A DNA stretch of 64,000 nt from Pedobacter rhodius (GCF_027213645.1 NZ_JAPWGL010000001.1:496001-560000); one strand, 5' to 3'. Positions 1 through 9,267 are shown, counted from the first letter of the stretch. Translations and numbers: made by a program. The notes: generated from the letters alone by a model not told the origin.

Positions 1-173
1 GCGGTTACAACAATTCGGTTACAGTGTTTTTGGGCAGATATGGCGGCAGCAATATCCATCCAGTGTAGCAAACGACCACCCATCAGGTTGTTTAATGTGT
101 TGGTGTCATTCGGTAATACCAACTCATTCATTATTGTAAAACTTTCTTTGGCAAATTTCTTCTTTAAACTCAT
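1..173 (-). CDS. Acyl-CoA thioesterase, hotdog fold (5' part only)
   Basis: Only the first 57 codons are inside the window; the gene runs off the left edge. The translation holds NELVLPNDTNTLNNLMGG followed by LLHWMDIAAA, which is the typical N-terminus of cytosolic YciA/BFIT-like acyl-CoA hydrolases, including the conserved Asn/Gly-rich loop and the start of the hotdog helix. Such enzymes cleave acyl-CoA to free fatty acid and CoA in the cytoplasm. A TACTTTTG element (Bacteroidota -7 box) lies at 183-190 on the minus strand, only about 10 nt before the ATG, so the transcript should have a very short leader. Chain-length preference cannot be read from this fragment. Confidence 0.8.
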   Translation of the reverse strand, partial: MSLKKKFAKESFTIMNELVLPNDTNTLNNLMGGRLLHWMDIAAAISAQKHCNRIVVT

Positions 174-336
174 ATTCGAGCGCAAAAGTACGTAAAAGAC
201 CGGTTAAAATTGCACAATTTTCTTAATTTGAAAAATTGAATCTAAAGCTGCTGACATCAGTATTTTAGGATCAATTAACCCTTCAAAAAAAACAATCGCA
301 TAATTATCATGTTATCTTAACAAATATTTAAAATTG

Positions 337-1827
337 ATGCAGAACCAAACCATTATCCAATTTTTTCATTGGTATTATAACGAAGAACAAAATCTATGGA
401 CTAAAGTTGCTGTTGAAGCACCGCGTTTGAAAGAAATTGGTATAACATCCGTTTGGTTGCCGCCTGCTTATAAATCAAATAATGCAGCCTACGATGTTGG
501 TTATGCCGTTTATGATTTGTTCGACTTAGGGGAGTTTGACCAAAAAGGTGCGGTTCATACAAAATATGGCACCAAAGATGAGTACATAAATGCGATTAAT
601 GCTTTACACGATAACGGTGTTTGTGTTTTAGCAGATATCGTTTTTAATCATAAAGCAGGGGGTGATGAACTTGAGAAAGTTAAAGTCAGAACGGTAAACC
701 CGGATAACAGGAACGAGTTTACCAGTGATGTTTTTGAAATTGAGGCATGGACCAGATTTACATTTCCTGGCAGAAAAGGAAAATACTCTGAATTTATATG
801 GGATCACCTTTGTTTTAGTGGCGTAGATTGGGCTGAAGATTTAAAAGAAACGGCTATTTATTCTATTCAGAATTACCTTGGCGAAGGTTTTGAAAAAGTG
901 CCTTCTACAGAGCTCGGAAACTACGATTACCTGATGTTTAATGACATAGATTACAGAAACCGGGCAGTAATCGACGAATTGAAATATTGGGGCGAATGGC
1001 TGGTTGAAACCACAAAAATAGATGGTTTCAGATTAGACGCGGTAAAGCACATCAATCCTGATTTTATTATAGAATGGCTTGATCATTTAAACGAAAAATA
1101 CAATCGGGAATTTTTTGTAGTGGCTGAAGATTGGAATGTGGTTGATATTGAAGGACAGCTTGAATATATCGATATTACCGGCGGCAGAACACAAATTTTC
1201 GATTCACTGCTGCATCATAATTTTTACCTGGCAAGTCAGGAAGTAAACCAGTTTGATATGCGTACCATTTTCGATAAAACCCTGGTGCAGATAAAGCCTG
1301 AACTTGCGGTTACTTTTGTTGATAACCATGACTCTCAACCGCTACAGGCCTTAGAATCTTATGTTGAATTTTGGTTCAGGCCACTGGCCTATGCAATGAT
1401 TTTATTACGCGAGCAAGGTATTCCATGTTTGTTTTTCCCCGATTTATATGGTGGGATTTATGATGATAAAAATAAAGAGGGCCAGGACGTGCATATTGAT
1501 CTGGCAGTTTTACCCGAGTTAGAACCAATGTGTAAAATCAGAACTGCTGCAGCTTATGGCTTGCAACGCGATTATTTTGACCATGGGAATTGTGTCGGGT
1601 GGACAAGAGAAGGTGATGAGGAGCATGAAAATAGTGGTCTTGCCGTTTTATTAAGTACCGGAGATGAAGGATTTAAAGAAATGGAGATCGGCGAAAAATT
1701 TGCAGGTAAAACTTTTATTGATGCGTTAGGTTATCGCGAACAGGAAGTTATAGTTGATGAAAATGGCCGGGCCGAATTTCATTGTAATGCAGGAGGTGTT
1801 TCTGTTTGGATTTTAAAAACAAATTAG
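337..1827 (+). CDS. Cytoplasmic alpha-amylase, GH13
   Basis: GH13 alpha-amylase of 496 aa with no signal peptide, so an intracellular enzyme cutting alpha-1,4 glucans or maltodextrins. The four GH13 regions are visible: DIVFNH near residue 100, GFRLDAVKH with the nucleophile Asp at about 234, VVAEDW with the acid/base Glu at about 264, and FVDNHD with the stabilising Asp at about 332. The N-terminal QFFHWYY and the overall length fit the cytoplasmic AmyS-like group (GH13_5). The frame also opens at a TTG at 334, but the ATG at 337 is the obvious start. It is a stand-alone gene, and nothing next to it suggests a starch PUL. Confidence 0.9.
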   Translation: MQNQTIIQFFHWYYNEEQNLWTKVAVEAPRLKEIGITSVWLPPAYKSNNAAYDVGYAVYDLFDLGEFDQKGAVHTKYGTKDEYINAINALHDNGVCVLADIVFNHKAGGDELEKVKVRTVNPDNRNEFTSDVFEIEAWTRFTFPGRKGKYSEFIWDHLCFSGVDWAEDLKETAIYSIQNYLGEGFEKVPSTELGNYDYLMFNDIDYRNRAVIDELKYWGEWLVETTKIDGFRLDAVKHINPDFIIEWLDHLNEKYNREFFVVAEDWNVVDIEGQLEYIDITGGRTQIFDSLLHHNFYLASQEVNQFDMRTIFDKTLVQIKPELAVTFVDNHDSQPLQALESYVEFWFRPLAYAMILLREQGIPCLFFPDLYGGIYDDKNKEGQDVHIDLAVLPELEPMCKIRTAAAYGLQRDYFDHGNCVGWTREGDEEHENSGLAVLLSTGDEGFKEMEIGEKFAGKTFIDALGYREQEVIVDENGRAEFHCNAGGVSVWILKTN

Positions 1828-1837
1828 ATTGTTACAT

Positions 1838-3112
1838 TTATCTGTCTGAAACCTTATTGCTTAAATTGGTGTAACCTACCAGCGTTTCCCAGCGTGCACC
1901 CGGACGGCGGTAATAAACAAAAATTTGGTAACTGTTTTCGGTTTGAAAAAAAGAACCCTCGAAAGGTTGGGTCTCCACAGTTTTAGTATCATTATTAAAC
2001 CATGCGTACTCATAGTCGTAGAGCCCTTGTTTAAGTATTATATTCGCATAAAACTGCTTTCTGCCCGCATCATAAAGCAGTTTGTTTTCCTTGCTTAAAG
2101 TAAAGTTGTTAAAACGGCCTACCACATATGCTTCACCGTTTGTAGCCGGAGCAGGCGCATTTAAGGTAAACAATACACCCATATATTCTGCTTCGGTTTT
2201 ATCATCCCGACCGTCGGTATTTCGAATAAAGTAATTTCCATTTTCATCAAATTGATTGGCAAAAGCACCAGCACTTCTCGGCGCATCCTGAAAAAGCATT
2301 ACGCTTACTGATTCATTGTCGCGGTAAATATCTTTCACATTATCTCCTTTAAAACGTAAACTTCTGGTATCGAACTTTCTAAATTCATTATTTCCCCAAA
2401 AGTCGTTCGTATTCAAATCATTATAAACCAACTGATTTGGTCGGATAAAAGACGGTCTGGTGTTTATTATCGAAGTATTTGAATTAAAATTTTGCATCAC
2501 CACAGCTTTTAAATCCTGATAAGGATTTGGAATAGCTATAGAATGGTTAATGGTGAAGTTTATCTTTTGCTTACTATTTCTATCGGAAACTTGCATCGAA
2601 TTTGTAACCTCGGCTGCAACAGCCATCTGACTGTCTAAAATATAAAAGCGCTGTGAAATTACCGGCTGATTTTTATCGCCGTCTAAATAAACTTTTAAAA
2701 CATAATTGCCGCCAATTTTTGGCTGAATTTGAGTGTTTGGTAACGTAAGGTCATAGTGTGTGTATTTTCGGGTTGTATTAGAAGAATAACGGTAATTAAC
2801 TATTCTGTCACTATCAAATCCCTGTAAATAATCAATAGATGAGATTCTTGATGATTGCCAGTCTGCTGCGCAATGTTCTACAGTGTACCAATAGTTTTTA
2901 GTTCCTCCGAGTAGATCGTCGAATGAAAAAGCAATTGTTTCTGAGGAGTTTAATAGGATAACCGGAATGCTTTGTTCTTTATTGCTGTTATAGCACAAAA
3001 CTGTTTTAATATTCGGCAGGTAAATTTTGTTTTCGTTGGTAAAGGTTCTATCGTTTTGAGCAAAGGTTAGTATGGGTATGAAAAATAAAAGTATAATGAT
3101 TAGTTTTTGCAT
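1838..3112 (-). CDS. DUF5103 family protein, T9SS plug-like
   Basis: Secreted protein of 424 aa with a signal peptide ending near FAQND. The sequence (LGGTKNYWYTVEHCAADW, RYSSNTTRKYTHYDL, YVLKVYLDGD) matches my knowledge of the DUF5103 family. A family member was identified as the Plug that closes the periplasmic side of the SprA translocon of the type IX secretion system. It is built from beta-sandwich modules and is about the usual length. No other T9SS gene lies nearby, which is normal because T9SS genes are scattered in Bacteroidota. A TACTTTTA element a few bases before the ATG resembles a -7 box. The family call is strong; the plug role is from family knowledge. Confidence 0.8.
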   Translation of the reverse strand: MQKLIIILLFFIPILTFAQNDRTFTNENKIYLPNIKTVLCYNSNKEQSIPVILLNSSETIAFSFDDLLGGTKNYWYTVEHCAADWQSSRISSIDYLQGFDSDRIVNYRYSSNTTRKYTHYDLTLPNTQIQPKIGGNYVLKVYLDGDKNQPVISQRFYILDSQMAVAAEVTNSMQVSDRNSKQKINFTINHSIAIPNPYQDLKAVVMQNFNSNTSIINTRPSFIRPNQLVYNDLNTNDFWGNNEFRKFDTRSLRFKGDNVKDIYRDNESVSVMLFQDAPRSAGAFANQFDENGNYFIRNTDGRDDKTEAEYMGVLFTLNAPAPATNGEAYVVGRFNNFTLSKENKLLYDAGRKQFYANIILKQGLYDYEYAWFNNDTKTVETQPFEGSFFQTENSYQIFVYYRRPGARWETLVGYTNLSNKVSDR

Positions 3113-3288
3113 GGTTAAAAGTACAGAGTATTAACCACAGATAAAAAGGATTTACACCGATATTTTTTGCCGGATTTAAAAGTTCGCTACGGAACACGCC
3201 TTCGTTCCGCAGACAGGGATCTGTACGGAATAACTAAAAGACTTTTCTGTGTTGCTGTGCTTCCGGGCAAAAACAATGGCATAGAAAA

Positions 3289-3310
3289 AACCGCAGAAAA
3301 ATCTGCGGTT
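3289..3310 (-). terminator. Rho-independent terminator after the ABC-F gene
   Basis: A perfect 9-bp stem (AACCGCAGA / TCTGCGGTT) with a 4-nt A loop. On the minus strand it is followed by a T-run (complement of the A-run at 3285-3290). It lies about 75 nt past the stop of the ABC-F gene. Confidence 0.75.
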
Positions 3311-3384
3311 AAATAATGATATAAATTGCCATAGCCGATGAAAATCGGCTTCGGATCCGGTAGCTATCGTATGAAGAATTTTAA

Positions 3385-5292
3385 CTATCCTTCCAACGCC
3401 ATAATCTCAGCAGCTAAGCTTTCCCATTTAGTCTGACTGTTGTCTAAATCCTGTTTTGCAGCTAAATAACGTTTATTTGCTTCAGCTAATTTATCTGCTT
3501 TGCCATAAACATTTTCATCAGCCAATTCAGCTTCGATGTCTTTAACCGATGCTTCCAGTTCAGAAATTAAAGTTTCTGTCTTTTTTAACTCATCATTCAG
3601 TTTTTTTAACTGGTTAACTGTATTTGGCGCAACAGGCTTTGGTTCTTCTTTTTGTTTTTCAGGCATTTTAACCGGAATAGGTTTCGATGCCGGAATTATA
3701 CGTTTGCTGTTCCATTCCTCGTATTCGGCGTAAGTACCTGGATATTGTTTAATTTTCTCGTTTTCAATAAACCAGATTTTATTTGCCACATTATCCAGGA
3801 AATACCTATCGTGAGAAACTGCAATAAAAGTTCCTTCAAACTGCTGTAAAGCCTGAATTAAGATATTAACCGACTGGATATCCAGGTGGTTGGTCGGCTC
3901 ATCCAGAATGAGAAAGTTCGAATCTGTTGTTAAAGATTTCGCTAAGGCAACACGAGATTTTTCACCTCCTGATAACACCTTGATTTTCTTGAAAACATCG
4001 TCGCCCGTAAATAGGAAACAACCTAATATGCTACGCAATTCAGTGTCTGAATGTTTAGGCGCAAAAGCCTGTAATTCTTCTAAAATTGAATTGCCTAAGT
4101 GTAACGATTCAAGCTGGTGCTGTGCAAAGAAAGTGGTGGTAACATTGTGTCCTGTTTCACAAAAGCCTTCAAACTTTTCAGTACCGGCAATCATTCTTAA
4201 TAAAGTCGATTTACCTTTACCATTTGCACCAATTAAGGCAATTTTATCACCTTTTTCAATTACAGCCTCTGCATCTTCCAAAATATGAACATTTGGATAA
4301 TGTTTGGTGGCATGTTCGATACGCACAACATGGCGGCCTGATGGTTTGGTGAATTTAAAGCTGAAGTTAACCGTTGGGTTATCATCATCAACATCATCCA
4401 CACGTTCCATTTTATCTAAAGCTTTCATACGCGATTGCGCCATTTTTGCTTTCGAAGCCTTTGCTTTAAAACGTTCAATTAAGCGTTCTTCCTGCTTAAT
4501 TTTAGCCTGTTGATTTTTAAATTCTCCCTTTTGGATTTCACCACGCAAGGCCTTTTCTTCTACATAAAAACTGTAATTACCGGCATAAACAGTTAGTTTT
4601 CCTTTACGCGATTCAACCGTACGGTTTACAATTTTATCTAAGAAATACCTGTCGTGAGATACGATTACAATTGCCCCTTCAAAGCCCATTAAATAGTTTT
4701 CCAGCCATTTAATCGACGGTAAATCCATGTGGTTGGTTGGCTCATCAAGCAATAAAATATCAGGATTTTGAAGCAGGATTTTCGCCAGCATAACGCGCAT
4801 ACGCCAACCCCCTGAGAAAGTATTCAGCGGGCGTAACTGGTCGGCGGTACTAAAGCCCAGACCAGCCAGAATCTCGTTGGCTCTGTATTCGATGTTATAA
4901 CCATCTAAAGCCTCAAATTCCTGCTGTTTATCACTCAGTCTATATAAAACCTCCTCACTATAGTCCGTTTCAATTTTTTTCAGCAATTCTTCAATTTCAT
5001 CATGCAACTGGTTCTGGCGCTCAAAAGCCTCCATGGCCACATGCAAAATGCTATGGTGAGAATCGTAAGAAAGTAAATCCTGGTTCAGATAGCCAATTTT
5101 CAAGTCTTTAGACATCGAAACTGTACCCGAGCTCGGTGCATACTCACCTACAATAATTTTTAAAAGTGTTGATTTTCCCGTCCCGTTGGCGCCAATTAAG
5201 CCGGCTCTATCGCCAGGTTTAATGTGCCAGTTCGCTTCATCATACAAGGCCCTTGAGCCAATCAGGAATGTTAAATTATTTATTGAAATCAT
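3385..5292 (-). CDS. ABC-F family ATP-binding protein
   Basis: Soluble duplicated ABC ATPase without membrane segments, about 635 aa from the chosen start. It has two Walker A motifs (IGANGTGKST and IGANGKGKST), two signature motifs (SGGWRMRV and SGGEKSRV) and two Walker B motifs (LLLDEPTNH and LILDEPTNH). A linker lies between the cassettes and a charged coiled coil occupies the last 80 residues, as in Uup/YdiF-type proteins. ABC-F proteins act on the ribosome or in translation stress; which subtype this is cannot be decided. The frame opens 17 codons earlier at 5343, but MISINNLTF at 5292 is the normal N-terminus, and a TACTTTTG -7 box sits just upstream at 5301-5308, so I use 5292. Confidence 0.9.
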   Translation of the reverse strand: MISINNLTFLIGSRALYDEANWHIKPGDRAGLIGANGTGKSTLLKIIVGEYAPSSGTVSMSKDLKIGYLNQDLLSYDSHHSILHVAMEAFERQNQLHDEIEELLKKIETDYSEEVLYRLSDKQQEFEALDGYNIEYRANEILAGLGFSTADQLRPLNTFSGGWRMRVMLAKILLQNPDILLLDEPTNHMDLPSIKWLENYLMGFEGAIVIVSHDRYFLDKIVNRTVESRKGKLTVYAGNYSFYVEEKALRGEIQKGEFKNQQAKIKQEERLIERFKAKASKAKMAQSRMKALDKMERVDDVDDDNPTVNFSFKFTKPSGRHVVRIEHATKHYPNVHILEDAEAVIEKGDKIALIGANGKGKSTLLRMIAGTEKFEGFCETGHNVTTTFFAQHQLESLHLGNSILEELQAFAPKHSDTELRSILGCFLFTGDDVFKKIKVLSGGEKSRVALAKSLTTDSNFLILDEPTNHLDIQSVNILIQALQQFEGTFIAVSHDRYFLDNVANKIWFIENEKIKQYPGTYAEYEEWNSKRIIPASKPIPVKMPEKQKEEPKPVAPNTVNQLKKLNDELKKTETLISELEASVKDIEAELADENVYGKADKLAEANKRYLAAKQDLDNSQTKWESLAAEIMALEG

Positions 5293-5630
5293 TTCGGCTG
5301 CAAAAGTACGAATTTTTAAGGCTTGTTTTATGTCGAAAATCAAATAGAAATTAAGGCGTTGATTTCGATTTTTATAAAAGAAAGGCAGTTGGTTTTACTC
5401 ATGTTTGTTGCTCTTCGCTATCCTTCTCAAACCCATCAGGTTTTTGGAATTTGATGAATTTAATTAAAAATATTTATGCTAAATCAGGTTCCTGAATAAA
5501 TGCAGTACTTGCAGGTTGGATTGCAATAGGGCTTGGTCGTTATTGCAGGACCGACAACTTAATGTAATCCCTTTGCTGAAGCAAGAAGGCAATGAAAATC
5601 TTAATATATTTGATTTCAAAGCCTGCAAAC
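5293..5630. other. 338-bp gap between ABC-F and nudK
   Basis: Divergent intergenic stretch. The only signal I can support is the TACTTTTG -7 box of the ABC-F gene at 5301-5308 (minus strand). I see no RNA gene, repeat or convincing ORF in the rest. Confidence 0.5.
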
Positions 5631-6215
5631 ATGAACAACGAAAACATTAAAATAATCGGTAAGGAAATCCTTTCAGATAACTGGTATACATTGAATAAAA
5701 TTACATTCGAGTACCTAAAGCAGGACGGAACTCGCGAAATTCAAAATCGTGAAGCTTACGATAGAGGTAATGGCGCAACTATTTTACTCTATAACAAAGC
5801 AAATCAAACTGTAATCCTGACGCGTCAATTTCGCTTGCCAACTTACATCAACGGGAATGATAGCGGACTATTAATTGAAACTTGTGCAGGTTTGCTGGAT
5901 AAGGATAATCCTGAAGTTGCTATTAAACGCGAAACTGAAGAAGAAACCGGTTATCAGATTAGGGATGTCAAAAAAGTTTTCGAGGCCTATATGTCGCCAG
6001 GTTCAGTTACTGAAATGCTTTATTTTTTCGTAGCAGAATACTCAAAAGATATGAAAGTAAGCGAAGGCGGTGGTCATCATGAAGAACAAGAAAATATTGA
6101 GGTTTTGGAACTGCCTTTTGCTGAAGCTTTGAAAATGATGAAAACCGGCGAAATTAAAGATGGCAAAACGATTATGCTTTTGCAGTACGCACAAATTAAT
6201 GGGTTGATGAGCTAA
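5631..6215 (+). CDS. nudK: GDP-mannose pyrophosphatase, Nudix family
   Basis: Nudix hydrolase of 194 aa that closely resembles E. coli NudK (YffH) along its whole length as I remember that protein: [11 protein letters not shown] at the N-terminus, [38 protein letters not shown] and GEIKDGKT. NudK hydrolyses GDP-mannose and related nucleotide sugars to sugar phosphate and GMP. The Nudix box is GLLDKDNPE ... RETEEETGY. The frame opens at 5592, but the 13 extra residues are unlike the family; [12 protein letters not shown] at 5631 gives the family's usual N-terminus. Confidence 0.85.
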   Translation: MNNENIKIIGKEILSDNWYTLNKITFEYLKQDGTREIQNREAYDRGNGATILLYNKANQTVILTRQFRLPTYINGNDSGLLIETCAGLLDKDNPEVAIKRETEEETGYQIRDVKKVFEAYMSPGSVTEMLYFFVAEYSKDMKVSEGGGHHEEQENIEVLELPFAEALKMMKTGEIKDGKTIMLLQYAQINGLMS

Positions 6216-6355
6216 CTCAGCTCCGTGCTTGCGGTGAACGAAGCAAATCTAAAACTATGGCGATGCGATGTAATTGTTCAAATATTTTTCTGCTGTGGTA
6301 GAAATGACAATCGAATATTTAATTGCAATTTCTTTTAAAATCGGTAATAATAAAT

Positions 6356-6385
6356 TTTGATTTCAATAAATTCTATTTATATTTG
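6356..6385 (+). promoter_or_regulatory. Promoter of the Rrf2 regulator
   Basis: TTTG at 6356-6359, 18 nt spacer, then TATATTTG at 6378-6385, matching the Bacteroidota -33/-7 consensus (TTTG, about 19 nt, TAnnTTTG). The predicted start of transcription falls in the palindrome at 6389-6407. Confidence 0.65.
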
Positions 6386-6388
6386 TAC

Positions 6389-6407
6389 TGTAATAAAAAT
6401 AATTACA
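6389..6407. promoter_or_regulatory. Palindromic operator 1 (TGTAAT-N7-ATTACA)
   Basis: Perfect inverted repeat TGTAAT, 7 nt, ATTACA, placed over the likely transcription start of the Rrf2 gene and ending 2 nt before its ATG. A 19-bp sequence of the same architecture, differing only in three spacer bases, lies before the next gene (6838-6856). This fits autorepression by the Rrf2 protein; the pairing with that protein is inferred. Confidence 0.65.
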
Positions 6408-6409
6408 GA

Positions 6410-6820
6410 ATGAACAATAGCCGCTTTCCTGTGTCTTTACATATTTTAACTTTGCTGAATGATGCGAAAGGAACACTTGTAAGTTCTGAATATTTAGCAG
6501 GCAGTATTAATATTAACCCGGCTTTGGTGCGAAAAGAAATCATGAATTTGCGTAAACATGGTTTTGTTAACAGTAAAGAGGGGAAAGGTGGTGGTTCTTT
6601 TTTAGCCAAAAATGCAGCGGATATTAATTTGGGAGAAGTTTATAAAGCAGTTAAAAACAGTGATATTCTGGGACGAAATAAAAACGAACCTAATCCAAAA
6701 TGCCCGATTGGAAAACAAATCAACCAACATTTAAATACGCTTTATAGTGATGTGGAAAGTACCTTGATAATGAATTTATCAAAGCAAACCTTAGCTGATT
6801 TTGCACTGAAATTCAAATAA
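6410..6820 (+). CDS. Rrf2 family transcriptional regulator (YwnA-like)
   Basis: Winged-helix regulator of 136 aa. SRFPVSLHILTLL, INPALVRKEIMNLRKHGFV and GKGGGSFLAK are the recognition-helix and wing region of Rrf2 proteins. The C-terminal half has only one Cys (NPKCPIG), so there is no three-Cys Fe-S cluster site as in IscR; it is the YwnA-like type. The gene is followed by an NAD(P)-binding oxidoreductase, the same pairing as ywnA/ywnB of Bacillus. I reject the longer frame from 6323 because it would run through the promoter and operator; the ATG at 6410 is right behind the operator. Confidence 0.85.
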   Translation: MNNSRFPVSLHILTLLNDAKGTLVSSEYLAGSININPALVRKEIMNLRKHGFVNSKEGKGGGSFLAKNAADINLGEVYKAVKNSDILGRNKNEPNPKCPIGKQINQHLNTLYSDVESTLIMNLSKQTLADFALKFK

Positions 6821-6837
6821 TTTTTTTTGCATAAAAC

Positions 6838-6856
6838 TGTAATAAAATATATTACA
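6838..6856. promoter_or_regulatory. Palindromic operator 2 (TGTAAT-N7-ATTACA)
   Basis: Second copy of the 19-bp palindrome found at 6389-6407, here 86 bp before the oxidoreductase gene. It is flanked by a TTTG at 6826-6829 and a near -7 element (TATAGTTTG, 6858-6866). The same half-sites and spacing strongly suggest that one protein binds both. Confidence 0.65.
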
Positions 6857-6870
6857 ATATAGTTTGTTAA

Positions 6871-6898
6871 CAACGAACAACGAACAACGAACAACGAA
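6871..6898. repeat. Heptanucleotide tandem repeat (CAACGAA)x4
   Basis: Four perfect head-to-tail CAACGAA units, followed by decayed units up to about 6915, all in the leader between operator 2 and the oxidoreductase start. A change of copy number would alter leader length but not the reading frame. Confidence 0.85.
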
Positions 6899-6942
6899 TA
6901 TCGAATAACGAACAAAGTCAATTATCAATTAATTTAAATAAC

Positions 6943-7593
6943 ATGAAAGTAGCATTAATAGGCGCCTCAGGATTTGTAGGTAAAGCCCTTTTAAACGAGT
7001 TAGTAAGCCGTGGAAACGACGTAATCGCCATTGCCCGCGATACTGATAAAATTGAAAATACAGACGAGAAAGTAACCAAAGTTGCTGTTGATGTTTTGGA
7101 CACGGAGAAATTAGCACAAACTTTGAAAGGTGCTGATGCCGTTATCAGTGCATTCAATGCAGGCTGGACTAATCCAAATCTTTATAACGCTACAATAGCG
7201 GGCGCAGTAGCCATTCAACAAGCAGTTAAAGCGTCGGGTGTAAAACGTTATATTTTTATTGGTGGTGCAGGTACGCTGCAAATTGACGGTAATCAGTTGG
7301 TGGACGGTCCGCAATTTCCTAAAGAAATTTATCCTGGTGCATCTGCTGTCAGAGATTATTTTAATACTTTAAAACAAGAAAAAGAATTGGATTGGTTGTT
7401 TTTCAGTCCTGCAATTGAAATGCACCCGGGTATTACCATCGGTCGTACAGGACAATATCGTTTAGGCAAAACTTCTCCGGTTTTTAATGAAGAGGGACGT
7501 TCCATTCTGTCAGTAGAAGACTTAGCTATCGTTCTTGCCGATGAATTGGAAAATAATGCACACCACCAGGAGCAGTTTACAGCAGCATATTAG
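6943..7593 (+). CDS. NAD(P)-binding oxidoreductase, atypical SDR (YwnB-like)
   Basis: Protein of 216 aa with an N-terminal Rossmann motif (VALIGASGFVGKALL, GxxGxxG type), AVDVLD after beta-strand 3, ADAVISAF, and the KRYIFIGGAG strand. These are features of the NAD(P)H-binding atypical short-chain dehydrogenases (NmrA/YwnB group). It has no classical YxxxK pair in the usual place. The substrate is unknown; relatives act as quinone or flavin reductases or as redox sensors. It follows the Rrf2 regulator and has its own copy of the 19-bp palindrome, so it is probably the target gene of that regulator. Confidence 0.8.
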   Translation: MKVALIGASGFVGKALLNELVSRGNDVIAIARDTDKIENTDEKVTKVAVDVLDTEKLAQTLKGADAVISAFNAGWTNPNLYNATIAGAVAIQQAVKASGVKRYIFIGGAGTLQIDGNQLVDGPQFPKEIYPGASAVRDYFNTLKQEKELDWLFFSPAIEMHPGITIGRTGQYRLGKTSPVFNEEGRSILSVEDLAIVLADELENNAHHQEQFTAAY

Positions 7594-7621
7594 GTGATGT
7601 AAGATGTGGTGATGTAAGATG
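7593..7621. repeat. Short direct repeat behind the oxidoreductase gene
   Basis: GGTGATGTAAGATG occurs twice (7593-7606 and 7608-7621, period 15). It is followed by low-complexity sequence up to pyrD. No function is visible. Confidence 0.6.
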
Positions 7622-7725
7622 GATGAGGGAAAAAGGAATGCGTATTATTTTCAGATTTATGATTTTTTAAGCACATTTTCCATTTTACCTTTTCCATCTT
7701 CCATTAAGTTATTATCTTCGTTCCT

Positions 7726-8757
7726 ATGTATCGCCTTATTAAACCAATATTCTTCAAATTTGACCCTGAAAATGTACATTATTTTGTAGTTAAGCGGTTA
7801 AAGTGGTTTAATGATAAGTTTCCCCTCGGAAAAACCATTATTCGCAGCAGTTTTGATGTTCATATTAAAGGCCTGGAGAGAGAGGTTTTTGGAATTAAAT
7901 TCCGGAATCCTGTGGGTTTGGCTGCGGGTTTTGACAAAAACGGAGAATATGTGGAAGCACTTAATAATCTTGGCTTTGGTTTTGTAGAAGTTGGTACCGT
8001 TACACCGATGCCTCAGCCCGGAAATGATAAGCCACGCATGTTCCGCTTGCCGAATGATGAAGCCTTAATTAACAGGATGGGATTCAATAATAAAGGTGTT
8101 GATGTAATGGCAGAACGTTTACGTATGCTTAAGGATAAACATCCTGATATTGTTGTTGGTGGAAATATCGGTAAAAACAAGGCAACGCCAAACGATGACG
8201 CAGTAAGCGATTATATTAAATGTTTTGATAGATTGTTTGATGTTGTCGATTACTTTGTTGTTAATGTAAGCTCTCCGAATACGCCGGGTTTACGGGAATT
8301 ACAGGAAAAAGAACCGCTTAAAAAAATATTGAACACACTTCAGCAACGCAACCGTAAAAATGACGTTTCACGCCCTATTTTATTAAAAATTGCGCCTGAT
8401 TTAACAGATGCCCAACTTGACGATATTATTGAAATTGTTGCTGAAACGAACATTGCCGGCATTATTGCGACCAATACAACCATCAGCCGGGAAAACCTGG
8501 CAACAGAAAAGACACTGGCGGGGGAAATGGGTGGCTTAAGCGGTAAGCCGGTTAAAGAACGTTCTACTGAAGTAATTAAATATCTCTCAGAAAAATCGAA
8601 CAAGGCTTTTCCAATAATAGGTGTCGGCGGAATCCATTCTCCTGAAGACGCCCGGGAAAAATTAGATGCCGGTGCAAGTTTGATTCAATTATATACGGGA
8701 TTTATCTATGAAGGCCCCGGATTGATTAGATCGATTTGTAAATCATTAATTAAATAA
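7726..8757 (+). CDS. pyrD: Quinone-dependent dihydroorotate dehydrogenase
   Basis: Class 2 DHODH of 343 aa that oxidises dihydroorotate to orotate with FMN and quinone in pyrimidine synthesis. The N-terminal helical extension ([22 protein letters not shown]) that docks on the inner membrane is present, which separates it from class 1. Other landmarks are [13 protein letters not shown], the catalytic Ser in [17 protein letters not shown], the FMN-binding ATNTT and GVGGI, and [10 protein letters not shown] at the end. The length is normal. It is convergent with the VOC gene, with 7 bp between stops. Confidence 0.95.
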   Translation: MYRLIKPIFFKFDPENVHYFVVKRLKWFNDKFPLGKTIIRSSFDVHIKGLEREVFGIKFRNPVGLAAGFDKNGEYVEALNNLGFGFVEVGTVTPMPQPGNDKPRMFRLPNDEALINRMGFNNKGVDVMAERLRMLKDKHPDIVVGGNIGKNKATPNDDAVSDYIKCFDRLFDVVDYFVVNVSSPNTPGLRELQEKEPLKKILNTLQQRNRKNDVSRPILLKIAPDLTDAQLDDIIEIVAETNIAGIIATNTTISRENLATEKTLAGEMGGLSGKPVKERSTEVIKYLSEKSNKAFPIIGVGGIHSPEDAREKLDAGASLIQLYTGFIYEGPGLIRSICKSLIK

Positions 8758-8764
8758 TTCTCTT

Positions 8765-9238
8765 TTAATCTTTTGGTTCCCATAGTTGAACCTTATTTCC
8801 TTCGGCATCAAGGATATGGATAAATTTTCCATAGTCGTAAGTTTCAATAGTATCTACCAGGGTTACGCCTTCCTTTTTTAATCCATCAACAAGCCTCGCT
8901 AAATTTTCAACCCTGTAGTTAATCATAAAATCTTTGGTAGATGGTTCGAAATATTTGGTCTTTTCCGAAAAGGGAGTCCATTGCGTTTGGGCCTTCTTTG
9001 TACTGTCTGTATCCTCGTACCACTCAAACGTTGCACCATATGGATTTGTATTTAAACCCAGGTGTTTCTGATACCATGCAGTCATCTTTTTGGGGTCTTT
9101 GCATTTGAAAAAAATACCGCCGATACCGGTTACTTTTTTCACTTTTGCTTCATCAGGTTTTGTAAGTGCTGATTTAAATGCAAAACCCGACAGGAAAGAA
9201 ACGGTAATTGTCAGAATCAGGAATGATGTCTTTTTCAT
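8765..9238 (-). CDS. Exported VOC (glyoxalase-fold) protein
   Basis: Protein of 157 aa: an N-terminal hydrophobic signal or anchor (residues 5-25), then one glyoxalase/bleomycin-resistance (VOC) domain from VTGIGGIFFKCKDP to GNKVQLWEPKD. The terminal E in QLWEP is a usual metal ligand of VOC proteins. The reaction is unknown. It is 29 bp behind the AlkD-like gene on the same strand and probably co-transcribed with it. An exported VOC protein is less common than cytosolic ones. Confidence 0.75.
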   Translation of the reverse strand: MKKTSFLILTITVSFLSGFAFKSALTKPDEAKVKKVTGIGGIFFKCKDPKKMTAWYQKHLGLNTNPYGATFEWYEDTDSTKKAQTQWTPFSEKTKYFEPSTKDFMINYRVENLARLVDGLKKEGVTLVDTIETYDYGKFIHILDAEGNKVQLWEPKD

Positions 9239-9267
9239 TTTATTTGCTTTGGAATTTCTGATAATAT

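Noticed and set aside
3536..4513. Several plus-strand ORFs opposite the ABC-F gene
   Set aside because: Antisense shadows of a strongly conserved coding sequence; no family motif, signal or promoter.
6323..6409. Longer N-terminus for the Rrf2 regulator
   Set aside because: It would read through the -33/-7 promoter and the palindromic operator; Rrf2 proteins begin close to the ATG at 6410.
6871..6915. Possible CRISPR-like array
   Set aside because: The units are 7 bp and contiguous, with no spacers.
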